Source: Acidobacteriota bacterium
Lineage (GTDB): Bacteria > Acidobacteriota > Terriglobia > Bryobacterales > Bryobacteraceae
Direction: 5' to 3'
Length of the DNA stretch: 64,000 bases
Assembly (NCBI GenBank): GCA_018268715.1
Contig: JAFDVZ010000009.1
Span: 1 to 64,000, forward strand
Each line of letters starts with the position of its first letter. Positions within the stretch are counted from its first letter, which is position 1. A model generated the notes under the pieces. That model searched no databases, was not told the DNA's origin, and saw only the letters and a list, made by a program, of their open reading frames with translations. Positions 46,329 through 54,850 of this stretch are shown piece after piece. Made by a program: the position numbers and the translations under genes.

Positions 46329-46685
46329 ATGGGCCTGCTCTTCGCTGTCGTAGGGCTCCCGTTGCTGGCGGAGAAGCCCGCGAAGCGGGGCAAGGAGAAG
46401 GCGGCCGAGCCCTTTGCGCTGATCGCGGTGAGTGTCTTCCGCGAGCCTGGGTTCGCCGTTCCCGGCGCCGAAATCGAGTTGGCGCCTGCAGCCGACGAAA
46501 AATTCAAAAAACTTAAGGTGACGGGAGATAGCCGGGGCGAGTATGTCTTTCGCGTGCCCACCCCGGCTGCCCGATATGCGATTTCGGCTTCCGGAAAGGG
46601 ACTGAAGACCCAAACGAAAACGCTCGCGGTGGAGGGCGAAGGACGATTCGACGTAACGTTCATGCTCGAGTCTGAATCGAAGTAA
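46329..46685 (+). CDS. Small secreted protein with a carboxypeptidase regulatory-like fold
   Basis: 118 residues from the ATG at 46329; the open frame upstream is a frame-shifted read of the acidic-tail DNA of the LysW-like gene. A short signal peptide (LLFAVVGLPLLA) precedes a beta-sandwich domain with VFREPGFAVPGAEIEL and SRGEYVFRVPTPAARYAIS, the CarboxypepD_reg-like pattern of Gly-containing strand turns. Such domains bind carbohydrate or protein at the surface. A second, similar protein is encoded next, 14 bases downstream. Confidence 0.7.
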   Translation: MGLLFAVVGLPLLAEKPAKRGKEKAAEPFALIAVSVFREPGFAVPGAEIELAPAADEKFKKLKVTGDSRGEYVFRVPTPAARYAISASGKGLKTQTKTLAVEGEGRFDVTFMLESESK

Positions 46686-46699
46686 TAGGGGATAGCGGT

Positions 46700-47059
46700 A
46701 TGATCACGAAACGCATTCTGGCAATCGCGGCGCTGTTGGCGCTGGCGGCGGGCGGCGCGGCGCTGGCCGAGAAGAAGGACAAGGAAGACCCGAACACGCG
46801 CAGCGTTCAGGGCGTGGTCGTCGATTCCGGCGACAACGTGGTGCAAGGGGCGGTGGTCCAGCTCAAGGACACCAAGACGCTCCAGGTGCGTTCCTTCATT
46901 ACGCAGGAAAAGGGCGAATTCCACTTCGCCGGACTCAGCACCAACATCGACTACCAGTTGAAGGCTGAATCGGGAGGCGCATCGAGCGCCGTCAAGACGC
47001 TCAGCGTCTTCGACAGCCGCAAAGTCGCCCGTATGACGTTGAAGCTCGACAAGAAATAG
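46700..47059 (+). CDS. Small secreted carboxypeptidase regulatory-like protein
   Basis: 119 residues with a clear signal peptide (ILAIAALLALAAGGAALAEK). The domain shows RSVQGVVVDSGDNVVQGAVVQLKD and EKGEFHFAGLSTNIDYQLKAE, the CarboxypepD_reg-like pattern, with a basic end (KLDKK). It is a paralogue in plan of the gene before it and is followed one base later by a thioredoxin-like gene. It is probably periplasmic or secreted. Confidence 0.75.
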   Translation: MITKRILAIAALLALAAGGAALAEKKDKEDPNTRSVQGVVVDSGDNVVQGAVVQLKDTKTLQVRSFITQEKGEFHFAGLSTNIDYQLKAESGGASSAVKTLSVFDSRKVARMTLKLDKK

Positions 47060-47060
47060 C

Positions 47061-47534
47061 ATGCTGAAACCGTTGGGATTGGTGTTGCTGATGGCCTCGG
47101 CGGCGTTGGCGCAGGGTAAGCTCGCGCCGGTGGATGAGGCCGGGTATCCGAAGATGCTCTCCGCGTCCAGGGGCAAGGTTCTCCTGGTCGATTTCTGGGC
47201 GACGTACTGCAAACCCTGCCGCGCGGAGACGCCGGCGCTGGTCGCCATCGAGGAGAAGCTCAAGGCCAAGGGCGTCAAGCTGATCATGGTGTCGGCAGAC
47301 GAGCCGGAGCAGGAGGCGGCGGCCGCGAAATTCCTGGCCGGAGCCCGTGTAAACGGCCCCTGGTTTATTCGCAGGGCGAAGGACGATGACCGGTTCATCA
47401 ACCTGGTCGACCCGAAGTGGAACGGCGCGCTGCCCGCCTTGTTCCTCTACGACCGCTCTGGCCGGAAGGTGAAGGCCTGGTTCGGCGAGACCGCGGCCAA
47501 GGACGTCGAATCCGCCGTCGCCAAACTTCTGTGA
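47061..47534 (+). CDS. TlpA-like periplasmic thioredoxin
   Basis: 157 residues with a signal peptide (LGLVLLMASAALAQG) and a thioredoxin fold. The active site is WATYCKPCRAE (Cys50, Cys53). It fits the TlpA/ResA family, in which the protein reduces disulfides or hemes in the periplasm, for example in cytochrome c maturation. The CKPC dipeptide is more reducing in character than CGPC. It begins one base after the preceding gene and closes the small secreted-protein cluster. Confidence 0.88.
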   Translation: MLKPLGLVLLMASAALAQGKLAPVDEAGYPKMLSASRGKVLLVDFWATYCKPCRAETPALVAIEEKLKAKGVKLIMVSADEPEQEAAAAKFLAGARVNGPWFIRRAKDDDRFINLVDPKWNGALPALFLYDRSGRKVKAWFGETAAKDVESAVAKLL

Positions 47535-47564
47535 GTTGGCGCCCGGTCCTGCTACAGTAACCGT

Positions 47565-48479
47565 GTGAACCGTTACGGCGTTGTCCTTCTGGTGGCGCTG
47601 ATTCTCAGCGCCAGTTTCGCCGCATCCGCTTTCTATCCCCCCTTCCGATTGCTCGCGATGGTCGCCGCCGGGCGCAGTCCGCAGTGTTCGCTGTCGCAGG
47701 CCATGGCGTGCGCCGATCACGCCAAGCAACTGGCCGCCGCGCACGACCGTCTGGTGAAGGCGATGGTGCTGCTCGAACACGACGCCGCCGGCTACGACCG
47801 CTGGCGGACCCCCATGGGAACTTACTGGATCCCGTCGGGGGATCGTTACGTACTGCCCTTCAACCTGGCCGAGGAAGCGCTCAAGATCTACGGGACCGGT
47901 CCGCAGGACGTGCATCAGGGCGACATCGTCCTCGATTGCGGCGCCAACGTGGGCGTGTTCACCCGCGAGGCGCTCACAAATGGCGCGGCGAAGGTCGTCA
48001 TGATCGAGCCGGCGCCGGAGAACATCGAGGTCCTCAAGAGAAACTTCAAGGACGAACTCGCCGCTGGGCGTGTGATTCTCTATCCCAAGGGTGTGTGGGA
48101 CAAGGACGACGTGCTCACCATGCACCTGGACGCGAAAAATTCGGCCGCTGACACCTTCGTTATCGACCGCAAGGAGTCCACCTCGGACATTAGGTTGCCC
48201 CTCACCACCATCGACAAGTTGGCGGGCGAACTGGCGCTGCCGAAAGTCGACTACATCAAGATGGACATCGAAGGCGCCGAGCCCAACGCTCTCCGCGGCG
48301 CCCGCGCCGTCATCGCGAAGTTCAAGCCCCGGATTTCCATATCGGCCTACCACAAGCCCGACCACCCGGCGCTGATTCCACAGATCATTAAGGAGACCCG
48401 GCCCGATTACACGATGGAGTGTGGCCCCTGCTCAGTAGCAGACGGCAAGATCCGGCCGGACGTGCTGTACTTCCGGTGA
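47565..48479 (+). CDS. FkbM-family SAM-dependent methyltransferase
   Basis: 304 residues from a GTG start. An N-terminal hydrophobic anchor (VVLLVALILSASFAASAF) is followed by the FkbM fold: motif I VLDCGANVGVFTREAL, motif II VVMIEPAPENIEVLKRN and the late KVDYIKMDIEGAEPNALRGA. It probably methylates a small molecule or glycan hydroxyl. The family does not tell the acceptor. Its stop (TGA) overlaps the GTG of the APC transporter gene. Confidence 0.88.
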   Translation: MNRYGVVLLVALILSASFAASAFYPPFRLLAMVAAGRSPQCSLSQAMACADHAKQLAAAHDRLVKAMVLLEHDAAGYDRWRTPMGTYWIPSGDRYVLPFNLAEEALKIYGTGPQDVHQGDIVLDCGANVGVFTREALTNGAAKVVMIEPAPENIEVLKRNFKDELAAGRVILYPKGVWDKDDVLTMHLDAKNSAADTFVIDRKESTSDIRLPLTTIDKLAGELALPKVDYIKMDIEGAEPNALRGARAVIAKFKPRISISAYHKPDHPALIPQIIKETRPDYTMECGPCSVADGKIRPDVLYFR

Positions 48480-49807
48480 TCGCTCCCCGTTCGGCTAAAC
48501 TGACGCGGCAGCTCGGGCTGTTTGACGCCACCATGATCGTGATGGGTGGAATTGTCGGCTCCGGCATCTTCATTAATCCCTACGTCGTCGCCCTGCGTGT
48601 GCACTCCGCCGCGCTCATCCTCGGCGTGTGGGCGGCGGGTGGCCTTCTCGCGCTGCTCGGGGCGTTCATATGGGCCGAATTGGCGACGCGGTTGCCTGAA
48701 GCCGGCGGCCAGTATCTGTATCTGCGTGAGGCGTTCCATCCCTCGGTCGCATTCGTCTATGGGTGGGTGCTTCTGCTGGTGACGCAGACCGGGGGCATGG
48801 CCGCCGTCGCAGTGGCGTTCGCCAAGTACTTCCGCGAGGTCACCGGGCTCGACTGGAGCGACAGCGTCATCGCCGCCGGCACGCTGATGGGATTGACGGC
48901 CATCAACTGCCTGGGCGCGCGAGCCGGAAGCAACGTGCAAAGCGCGCTGATGATCATGAAGTCGGCCGCCATCGCGGCGCTGGTTGTCGCCGGACTCGCG
49001 CTGGGGGGCGGCGCGGTCCACACCTCGCCCGTGCTCGACCGTCCGCTGTCATTCGGCCTGCTGGGCGCGATTGGCGCGGCGGCGATTCCCGTCGCCTTCG
49101 CCTACGGAGGCTGGCAGACGGCCAGCTTCGTCGCCGGCGAAATGCGCGACCCGCGGCGCGACCTGTCACGCGGCCTGGTAATGGGCGTGGTCGGCGTCGT
49201 CATCCTCTACCTGTCGGTCAATTTCGTCTGTTTGCGGGTGCTGGGCCCCGCCGGTCTGGCAGACACGCGAACGCCCGCATCCGCCGTAATGCGAATCGCG
49301 CTCGGTGAAAGCGGTGCGCGGTGGCTTGCTGTCGGCATCGCCGTGTCGACCCTCGGATTTCTGAGTCAGGGGATCCTGACGGCGCCGCGCGTCTACTATG
49401 CGATGGCCCAGGACGGCCTGTTCTTCCGTAGCGTCGGTTGGGTTTCCCCCAAGACGGGCGCGCCGGTCGTAGCTATCCTGGTGCAGGGCGTCGCGGCTAC
49501 GGTGATCGCGCTTTCGGGACGCTACGAGCAGATCCTGAACTACGTGGTGTCGGTCGATTTCATCAGCTTCGGCATGACGGCCGCCTCACTGTTCGTATTT
49601 CGCCGGAAAGGCGCCGGCGAAGGCGTCTATCTCGCGCCGGGCCATCCCTACACCACCGGCCTGTTCGTGCTCGCCTGCGCCGGCATCGTCTTCAGCACGT
49701 TTGCGAGCTATCCCGAAAACAGCGTCATCGGCCTCGGCATCCTGCTCGCGGGCATTCCTGTGTACCTGTACTGGAGCCGCCGGAAACGGCTGGCGTCAAA
49801 TTCATGA
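48476..49807 (+). CDS. APC-family amino acid permease
   Basis: 443 residues from the GTG at 48476, which overlaps the FkbM stop; an upstream frame to 48419 is rejected. About 12 transmembrane helices, with the APC opening GLFDATMIVMGGIVGSGIFINP, where the Gly-rich break binds the substrate, the helix-3 AELATRLPEAGGQYLYLREAF block and the helix-6 region AFAYGGWQTASFVAGEMRDP. The last helix ends with a basic tail. It imports or exchanges amino acids. Its stop overlaps the aminotransferase start (ATGA). Confidence 0.92.
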   Translation: MIAPRSAKLTRQLGLFDATMIVMGGIVGSGIFINPYVVALRVHSAALILGVWAAGGLLALLGAFIWAELATRLPEAGGQYLYLREAFHPSVAFVYGWVLLLVTQTGGMAAVAVAFAKYFREVTGLDWSDSVIAAGTLMGLTAINCLGARAGSNVQSALMIMKSAAIAALVVAGLALGGGAVHTSPVLDRPLSFGLLGAIGAAAIPVAFAYGGWQTASFVAGEMRDPRRDLSRGLVMGVVGVVILYLSVNFVCLRVLGPAGLADTRTPASAVMRIALGESGARWLAVGIAVSTLGFLSQGILTAPRVYYAMAQDGLFFRSVGWVSPKTGAPVVAILVQGVAATVIALSGRYEQILNYVVSVDFISFGMTAASLFVFRRKGAGEGVYLAPGHPYTTGLFVLACAGIVFSTFASYPENSVIGLGILLAGIPVYLYWSRRKRLASNS

Positions 49808-50868
49808 AACTTCGACATTCCGATTACATGTTGTGGGCCAAGACCCAACAGCGCGCTCGCTACACGCTGGCCACCAGCGGCGTAGGCGCGTTTCCTCTAG
49901 GACTGTTGCCCGTCCGGATGGAGGACCTGGAGATCAACGGCGACAGCACCTATGGCCATCCGCCGCTACAGCAAGCCATCGCGCAGAAGTGCGGGGTGGA
50001 CCCGTCGAGCGTCGTCGCCGCCATGGGAACATCGTTCGCCAATCACCTGGCAATGGCGGCCCTGATCGACGCCGGCGACGAGGTGCTTATGGAGCAGCCC
50101 GTGTATGAGCTGATCCTGTCCACCGCGCTCTATCTGGGCGCCGACGTCAAGCGGTTCGAGCGCCGCGAGGAGAACGCCTGGCGCATCGATCCCGCCGACG
50201 TCCGACGCATTCTAACGCCTAAAACGAAGCTGATCGTCCTGACAAATCTCCACAATCCGAGCAGCGTGTTGACTCCGGAACCGGTCTTGCGCGAAATCGG
50301 CGATCTGGCCAAAAGCGTAGGAGCGCGAGTATTGGTGGACGAGGTCTACCTGGACGCGGTGTTCGATGAAACGCCGCGTAGCGCCTTCCACCTCGGCCCT
50401 GAGTTTGTGGTGACGAACAGCCTCACCAAGGTGTACGGCATGAGCGGACTGCGTTGCGGGTGGATCCTGGCCGAACCCGACCTGGCGCGGCGAATGTGGC
50501 GTTTGAACGACCTGTTTGCCTCCATTCCGGCGCACCCGGCCGAGCGGTTGAGCGTCATCGCCCTCAACCACCTGGAAATCGCCCGCCAACGCGCCCGCGA
50601 CCTCCTGACCGTGGATCGCGCCAACCTGAAGGCCCTCATGGACGCGGAGCCCCGCCTCGCGATGGTCCGCACCGACTGGGGCACCACGGCGTTCGTGCGG
50701 CTGGTGGAAGGCGACGTGGAGGCCTACATCTCGCGTTTGCGGAACGAGTTCGAAACGTCGGTCGCCCCCGGCCATTTCTTCGAATCGGATCGAGGCTTCC
50801 GCGTCGGCATGGGCGTCGACAATGAGATGTTCCGCGCCGGTCTCGAGCGTCTGCGCCTGGCCCTCTAA
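49804..50868 (+). CDS. Class I/II PLP-dependent aminotransferase
   Basis: 354 residues from the ATG at 49804 (ATGA overlap with the permease stop). The PLP lysine lies in TNSLTKVYGMSGLRCGW, and LTNLHNPSSVL carries the Asn that binds the cofactor; VLVDEVYLD has the Asp. It resembles aspartate/alanine aminotransferases of group I. Coupled to an amino acid permease, it may transaminate the imported amino acid. Substrate not predicted further. Confidence 0.92.
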   Translation: MKLRHSDYMLWAKTQQRARYTLATSGVGAFPLGLLPVRMEDLEINGDSTYGHPPLQQAIAQKCGVDPSSVVAAMGTSFANHLAMAALIDAGDEVLMEQPVYELILSTALYLGADVKRFERREENAWRIDPADVRRILTPKTKLIVLTNLHNPSSVLTPEPVLREIGDLAKSVGARVLVDEVYLDAVFDETPRSAFHLGPEFVVTNSLTKVYGMSGLRCGWILAEPDLARRMWRLNDLFASIPAHPAERLSVIALNHLEIARQRARDLLTVDRANLKALMDAEPRLAMVRTDWGTTAFVRLVEGDVEAYISRLRNEFETSVAPGHFFESDRGFRVGMGVDNEMFRAGLERLRLAL

Positions 50869-50878
50869 ACCCCGTCGG

Positions 50879-52462
50879 TTAGCGCCGAGCGAGCCCCACC
50901 CTGCGGCGGTGGAAGGCGTCCTGATCGGTCAGCAGCGCGATCTCGGACGCGCTGAACCTCTCGGTTGCGAAGAACGCACTGCGCTGCTGAGGCGTGGCCT
51001 CGCGTGGGTTAAAGAACCACAGCCAATCCCGATAGGCAACCGGCGACGATGACGTCGGGAACACGCGCGCGTTCCACAGCGTTCGTTCGTCCTCGCCCAC
51101 AGCCTCGTCCCATACGTCTTCGACCGCGACGCCGGCCTGCTCCAGCCAGTCCATGATTGGCAAGCCGCAGAAGGCGCCGCCCTTGCCCGCCGCGTGCTTG
51201 AAGGTGTCTCCCGCTCCGTGTGGACGCAGGAACCACACCCGATCGCCCTTCCGGTTCGCGCCCTCGAGCACGTCGAGACACGCCGCCTCCGGCAGATCAA
51301 GCGGAGCATCCACATCGACGCCGATCACCACATTCCGCCCCGCCAACCGGACCGGAGCATGAATGCGGCATCCTTCCACCCAGTACGACTCGCCTTCGAT
51401 CGAGCCGCCCTCCCCAATCTCGCTATTCACCGCCAGGCGCGAGACCCCGGCCAGCGCCGCCCCGCTCGGGATTAACTGGCCGGTCGAACCGAAATGCAGA
51501 AAGCGGCAGGATGGCACAACCCGTACATTCACCGGAATGGAGTTCAGCGCCGCGAACAGCTCCGCGAACTCCTCGACGGTCCACTTCGAGCCGCTCGCTT
51601 GCGCCGACTCGATGTAGTGCTCCAGCGTAGCGCTGGCTCCGAACGCGCAGCAGATCTCGCGATAAAGGTCCACTCCCTTTTCGAGGATCCGCGTCCGCAT
51701 CGTGGGCGACCATTCCAGCCGTCCCGCCCCGGACGGCGCCACGCCGAACGCGGCGAGCATCGCGGCTCCAGCGGCGGCGTCGAAGCTCATGATCCCGATG
51801 TCCAGCACCGACCGCCCTTCACGATCGATCGCGCCCGCGGACCGCTGCGTTTCGATCGACGGCTTCTGCAGGTACAAACGCAGTCGCCCCTCTCCTTCCA
51901 CGCAGAACACGCCGTGCCGGGCCGACTCCTCTGGCGTGGAGTAGCAGCCCACAATTGTGAGCGCGTCAGCCGGCAACGCCAGCGCCTCTGCGTCGAACAG
52001 TATCAACGCGTCGCCAGCCACGGCCATCACCTGGCCGCGCGCCGCCGGATGAGCGGGCAGTCTCAGGAACGCCAGGGCGATGCGGTCGAACAGCGTGGCC
52101 GGAACGCCATCCCGGATCGGGTCCGGCAACGGCACGAAGATCTTTCCCGAGGGACCGTAGGCGGGTAGGCGCCGCGAATCCCCTCCCGCATGAATGATGA
52201 GAATCCGCAGCCGTCCCAACGTGGCTTCCACAGATTCGCCGTCGCGGCGTTCCGCATTCACCACGCGGATCAGGCAATCGAGCGTACTCGCTCCGCTGCC
52301 AATTCGCCGGCCATCGAGATCGGCAACCACCATCGCGCGCCGCACCCACGGGAGCCGTCCGGCGTCCGTGCGCAGCCGTAGTTGGGACTCGTAGGCGCTC
52401 GCCTGACGATCGTTCGAGGCCGTAACAATCAGGTAGTCCCACGATTCGGACACGTCTGTCAT
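50879..52462 (-). CDS. Stand-alone fucose-1-phosphate guanylyltransferase-like protein
   Basis: 527 residues from the ATG at 52462. The N-terminal nucleotidyltransferase core has HAGGDSRRLPAYGPSGKIFVPL (Pro-Gly-Lys signature near 94-115), as in the pyrophosphorylase half of the bifunctional fucokinase/GDP-fucose pyrophosphorylase (Fkp). A beta-helix-like part follows (WVEGCRIHAPVRLAGRNVVIG, IPSGAALAGVSRLAVNS). The kinase (GHMP) half of Fkp is absent. It may make GDP-fucose from fucose-1-phosphate supplied elsewhere, or act on another sugar phosphate. It starts four bases after the stop of the class V aminotransferase gene. Confidence 0.75.
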   Translation of the reverse strand: MTDVSESWDYLIVTASNDRQASAYESQLRLRTDAGRLPWVRRAMVVADLDGRRIGSGASTLDCLIRVVNAERRDGESVEATLGRLRILIIHAGGDSRRLPAYGPSGKIFVPLPDPIRDGVPATLFDRIALAFLRLPAHPAARGQVMAVAGDALILFDAEALALPADALTIVGCYSTPEESARHGVFCVEGEGRLRLYLQKPSIETQRSAGAIDREGRSVLDIGIMSFDAAAGAAMLAAFGVAPSGAGRLEWSPTMRTRILEKGVDLYREICCAFGASATLEHYIESAQASGSKWTVEEFAELFAALNSIPVNVRVVPSCRFLHFGSTGQLIPSGAALAGVSRLAVNSEIGEGGSIEGESYWVEGCRIHAPVRLAGRNVVIGVDVDAPLDLPEAACLDVLEGANRKGDRVWFLRPHGAGDTFKHAAGKGGAFCGLPIMDWLEQAGVAVEDVWDEAVGEDERTLWNARVFPTSSSPVAYRDWLWFFNPREATPQQRSAFFATERFSASEIALLTDQDAFHRRRVGLARR

Positions 52463-52466
52463 GAAG

Positions 52467-53687
52467 TTACCCAAGCAGGGACAGCAGCCGGTCGACATCG
52501 GCCATGTCGTTATAGATGGACGGGGAGATGCGGATGCGGCCCGGATACACCGCGATGTCGACCTTCGCCGCCCGCAGCCGTTTCTCGAGCCGCGCGGTGT
52601 CCTTCGCCGCAAACGCGATGATCGGCGACTGGCTGTCGGGCGGCGTCAACGGAGTAAAGCCCAGTCGGGGCATCTGTTCGCGCAACCGCGCCAGCATCGG
52701 GCGGCGATGCTCCACGATACGTTCCACGCCGATCCGCTGAATCAGCGCCAGCGAGTAGGTCAGGCACGCGGCCGTGGTGTTCGAAATCGTCCCTACCTCA
52801 AAGTGGCCCGCCGCGTCGTGCGTCTGTTCCCACTCGAAGATCGACCCGCCGGGCGGGTCGTACGGGAACAGATGGTAGTCCATCTTCGACAATTGCCGGT
52901 AGCCGTACTGCGAGCGCCGGATGACGCGGCCCAACAACTCTTCGCGCACGTACAGGAACCCGAGCCCCATGTCGCCCATCAGCCATTTGTAGCTCGAGCA
53001 GGCGCAGAAATCGACGCCCGAAGCGCGCACGTCGATAGGCGTGGCCCCGGCCGCCTGCACGACATCGGCGAACACCACTGCCCCTCGCGCATGAGCGATC
53101 TCGCATACGGCCTTCAGGTCGTGCTCGAAGCCGTTCAGCATCGAGACCTGAGAAATCGCCACCAGCCGGGTGTTGCGATCGACGGCCTTTTCGACATCCT
53201 CCAGGCGGATCCGCCATTCCCGCGGGCGCACCGTGCGCACCTCCAGGCCCTGGCGTTCCATCGCTCCGTACAAATACAGCGAGCCCTCAAAGTGCAGCGC
53301 ATCGGTGACGACATTGCCGCCCGCGGTCGGCAGTCCGAGCCCGGAAACCACCAGGTTCTCGCCGGCGAGCGTGCTAGGAATGAAGGCGATCTCCGACGGC
53401 CGCGCGTTGATCAGGCCCGCGAACAGCGCCTTGGCCCGACGTTGTATCGACCCGCCGTAGTCGGGCGCCGCGCCCCCGCCTGAAGCCTTGTAGTCGAGAT
53501 AATCGCGCACCGCGCGCGCGGCGCCGGTCGAAATAGGATGCCATCGCGCATTGTTCAGGCACGTTTCCGCGCCCGTAACGGCGAACTCAGCCTTAAGCGG
53601 CAGCCGCGGCGCCGCGGACTGCCCTTGGGCCCCGGCCAGCGGCAGTGCGCCAACCGCCGTCGCCCACTGCCTCCGCGTCGTCTTCAT
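52467..53687 (-). CDS. Tat-exported class V aminotransferase-family protein
   Basis: 406 residues. The N-terminus has a twin-arginine motif (TTRRQWATAVGALPLAG) and a signal end around AQGQSAA. The class V fold is complete: PLP Lys in CSSYKWLMGD, PLP-binding Asp in FADVVQAAGATPIDV, and the N-terminal LNNARWHP. It is related to isopenicillin N epimerase and cysteine desulfurase families. A periplasmic PLP enzyme is unusual. It lies between a YchF paralogue and a fucose-pyrophosphorylase-like gene on one strand. Confidence 0.84.
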   Translation of the reverse strand: MKTTRRQWATAVGALPLAGAQGQSAAPRLPLKAEFAVTGAETCLNNARWHPISTGAARAVRDYLDYKASGGGAAPDYGGSIQRRAKALFAGLINARPSEIAFIPSTLAGENLVVSGLGLPTAGGNVVTDALHFEGSLYLYGAMERQGLEVRTVRPREWRIRLEDVEKAVDRNTRLVAISQVSMLNGFEHDLKAVCEIAHARGAVVFADVVQAAGATPIDVRASGVDFCACSSYKWLMGDMGLGFLYVREELLGRVIRRSQYGYRQLSKMDYHLFPYDPPGGSIFEWEQTHDAAGHFEVGTISNTTAACLTYSLALIQRIGVERIVEHRRPMLARLREQMPRLGFTPLTPPDSQSPIIAFAAKDTARLEKRLRAAKVDIAVYPGRIRISPSIYNDMADVDRLLSLLG

Positions 53688-53690
53688 CGG

Positions 53691-54764
53691 CTATCCGTGG
53701 CGGATCACCAGAACGTCGCCTTCCTGCACGATGTACTCTTTCCCTTCCAACCGCAACAGGCCTTTCTCACGCACGCCGGGGTATCCGTTCAGGTCCACCA
53801 GCGCCTTCCAGTTCACCACCTCGGCGCGAATGAACTTCTTCTCGAAATCGCTGTGTATGGCGCCGGCGGCCTTCGGCGCGGTGCTGTGGAGCGGGACGGT
53901 CCAAGCACGCACTTCCGTCTCGCCGGCCGTCAGGAAGGACATCAGCCCCAGAACGGAATACGTCGCCGAGATGATGCGCTCCAGCCCGGACACCGAAAGA
54001 CCGTAGCTTTCCAAGTAGTCTCGCGCCTCCTCCGGCGACAACTCCGCCAGTTCCGCCTCGATCTTCCCGCAGACCGCCGCCACCGCCGTATGTGGACGTC
54101 CCGCCAGCGGCCCGTTGCGGTACTGATCCTCCACCTCGCGCATCTTCGCCGCATCGTCCTCTCCCAGATTCAGCACGTACAGCATGGGCTTCTGCGAAAG
54201 GAACTGGAAGCCGCGAATGCGCTTCTCGTCCTCGGCCGACAGTTCCAGCGAACGCAGCGGCTGATTCTCTTCAAGCGCCTTCTTGCAGCGCTCGAGCAGA
54301 GCGAACTCCAGATCGATCTCGGGGCTCTTGATCTTCTTGCGGTCCTTCTCGAGCCGCTCCAGCCGCTTCTCGACCACCACCAGGTCGCTGAGCACCAACT
54401 CCATCTCAACGTCCTCGAGGTCACGCACCGCGTCGACGGAGCCCTTCTCGTGCGGGACCACGTCGCTCTCAAACACGCGCAGCACGTGCGCCAAGGCGTC
54501 GACCACTCTCAGGCTGGCCAGATAACTCGGATCCCGCAACGCTTCCTTCGAAATCGCGGGAAAGTCGACGTATTCGACAACGGCATGCGTGATCTTGGGT
54601 GGGTCGAAGATGGCCGCCAGCGCGTTCAGGCGGGCGTCCGGCACCTTGGCGACGCCGATGCGCGTTTCCATGCTGCCCACGCGGGCCGCTTCGTGGACGC
54701 CCGTCAGAATCGTGAACAGAGAGGTCTTGCCTGTCATGGGCAGGCCGATAATTGCGGTTCTCAT
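53691..54764 (-). CDS. YchF-type GTPase/ATPase paralogue
   Basis: 357 residues from the ATG at 54764; an earlier in-frame start at 54818 is rejected because the P-loop should start near residue 7. The P-loop is GLPMTGKTS (residues 7-15) rather than the typical GLPNVGKST. Switch II, normally DIAGL, is reduced to VDFPA (residues 66-70). A coiled helical domain (about 110-190) and a C-terminal TGS domain (RLEGKEYIVQEGDVLVI) are typical of YchF, and LNLGEDD holds the NxxE base motif. YchF binds ribosomes and ATP. This is a diverged second-type copy; the ordinary YchF is probably elsewhere. Confidence 0.82.
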   Translation of the reverse strand: MRTAIIGLPMTGKTSLFTILTGVHEAARVGSMETRIGVAKVPDARLNALAAIFDPPKITHAVVEYVDFPAISKEALRDPSYLASLRVVDALAHVLRVFESDVVPHEKGSVDAVRDLEDVEMELVLSDLVVVEKRLERLEKDRKKIKSPEIDLEFALLERCKKALEENQPLRSLELSAEDEKRIRGFQFLSQKPMLYVLNLGEDDAAKMREVEDQYRNGPLAGRPHTAVAAVCGKIEAELAELSPEEARDYLESYGLSVSGLERIISATYSVLGLMSFLTAGETEVRAWTVPLHSTAPKAAGAIHSDFEKKFIRAEVVNWKALVDLNGYPGVREKGLLRLEGKEYIVQEGDVLVIRHG

Positions 54765-54850
54765 GCGAACTTCCAGTTTCGCAGCTTGCGGGCGCGTTGC
54801 GGTAGTACGCCCCGGCAATAGGCGGCTCTGTTAGGCTGGAACATCCTGCC

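Noticed and set aside
53538-54821. 427-codon plus-strand frame opposite the YchF paralogue
   Set aside because: Antisense shadow; its translation has no recognisable domain while the minus strand has a full P-loop and TGS domain.
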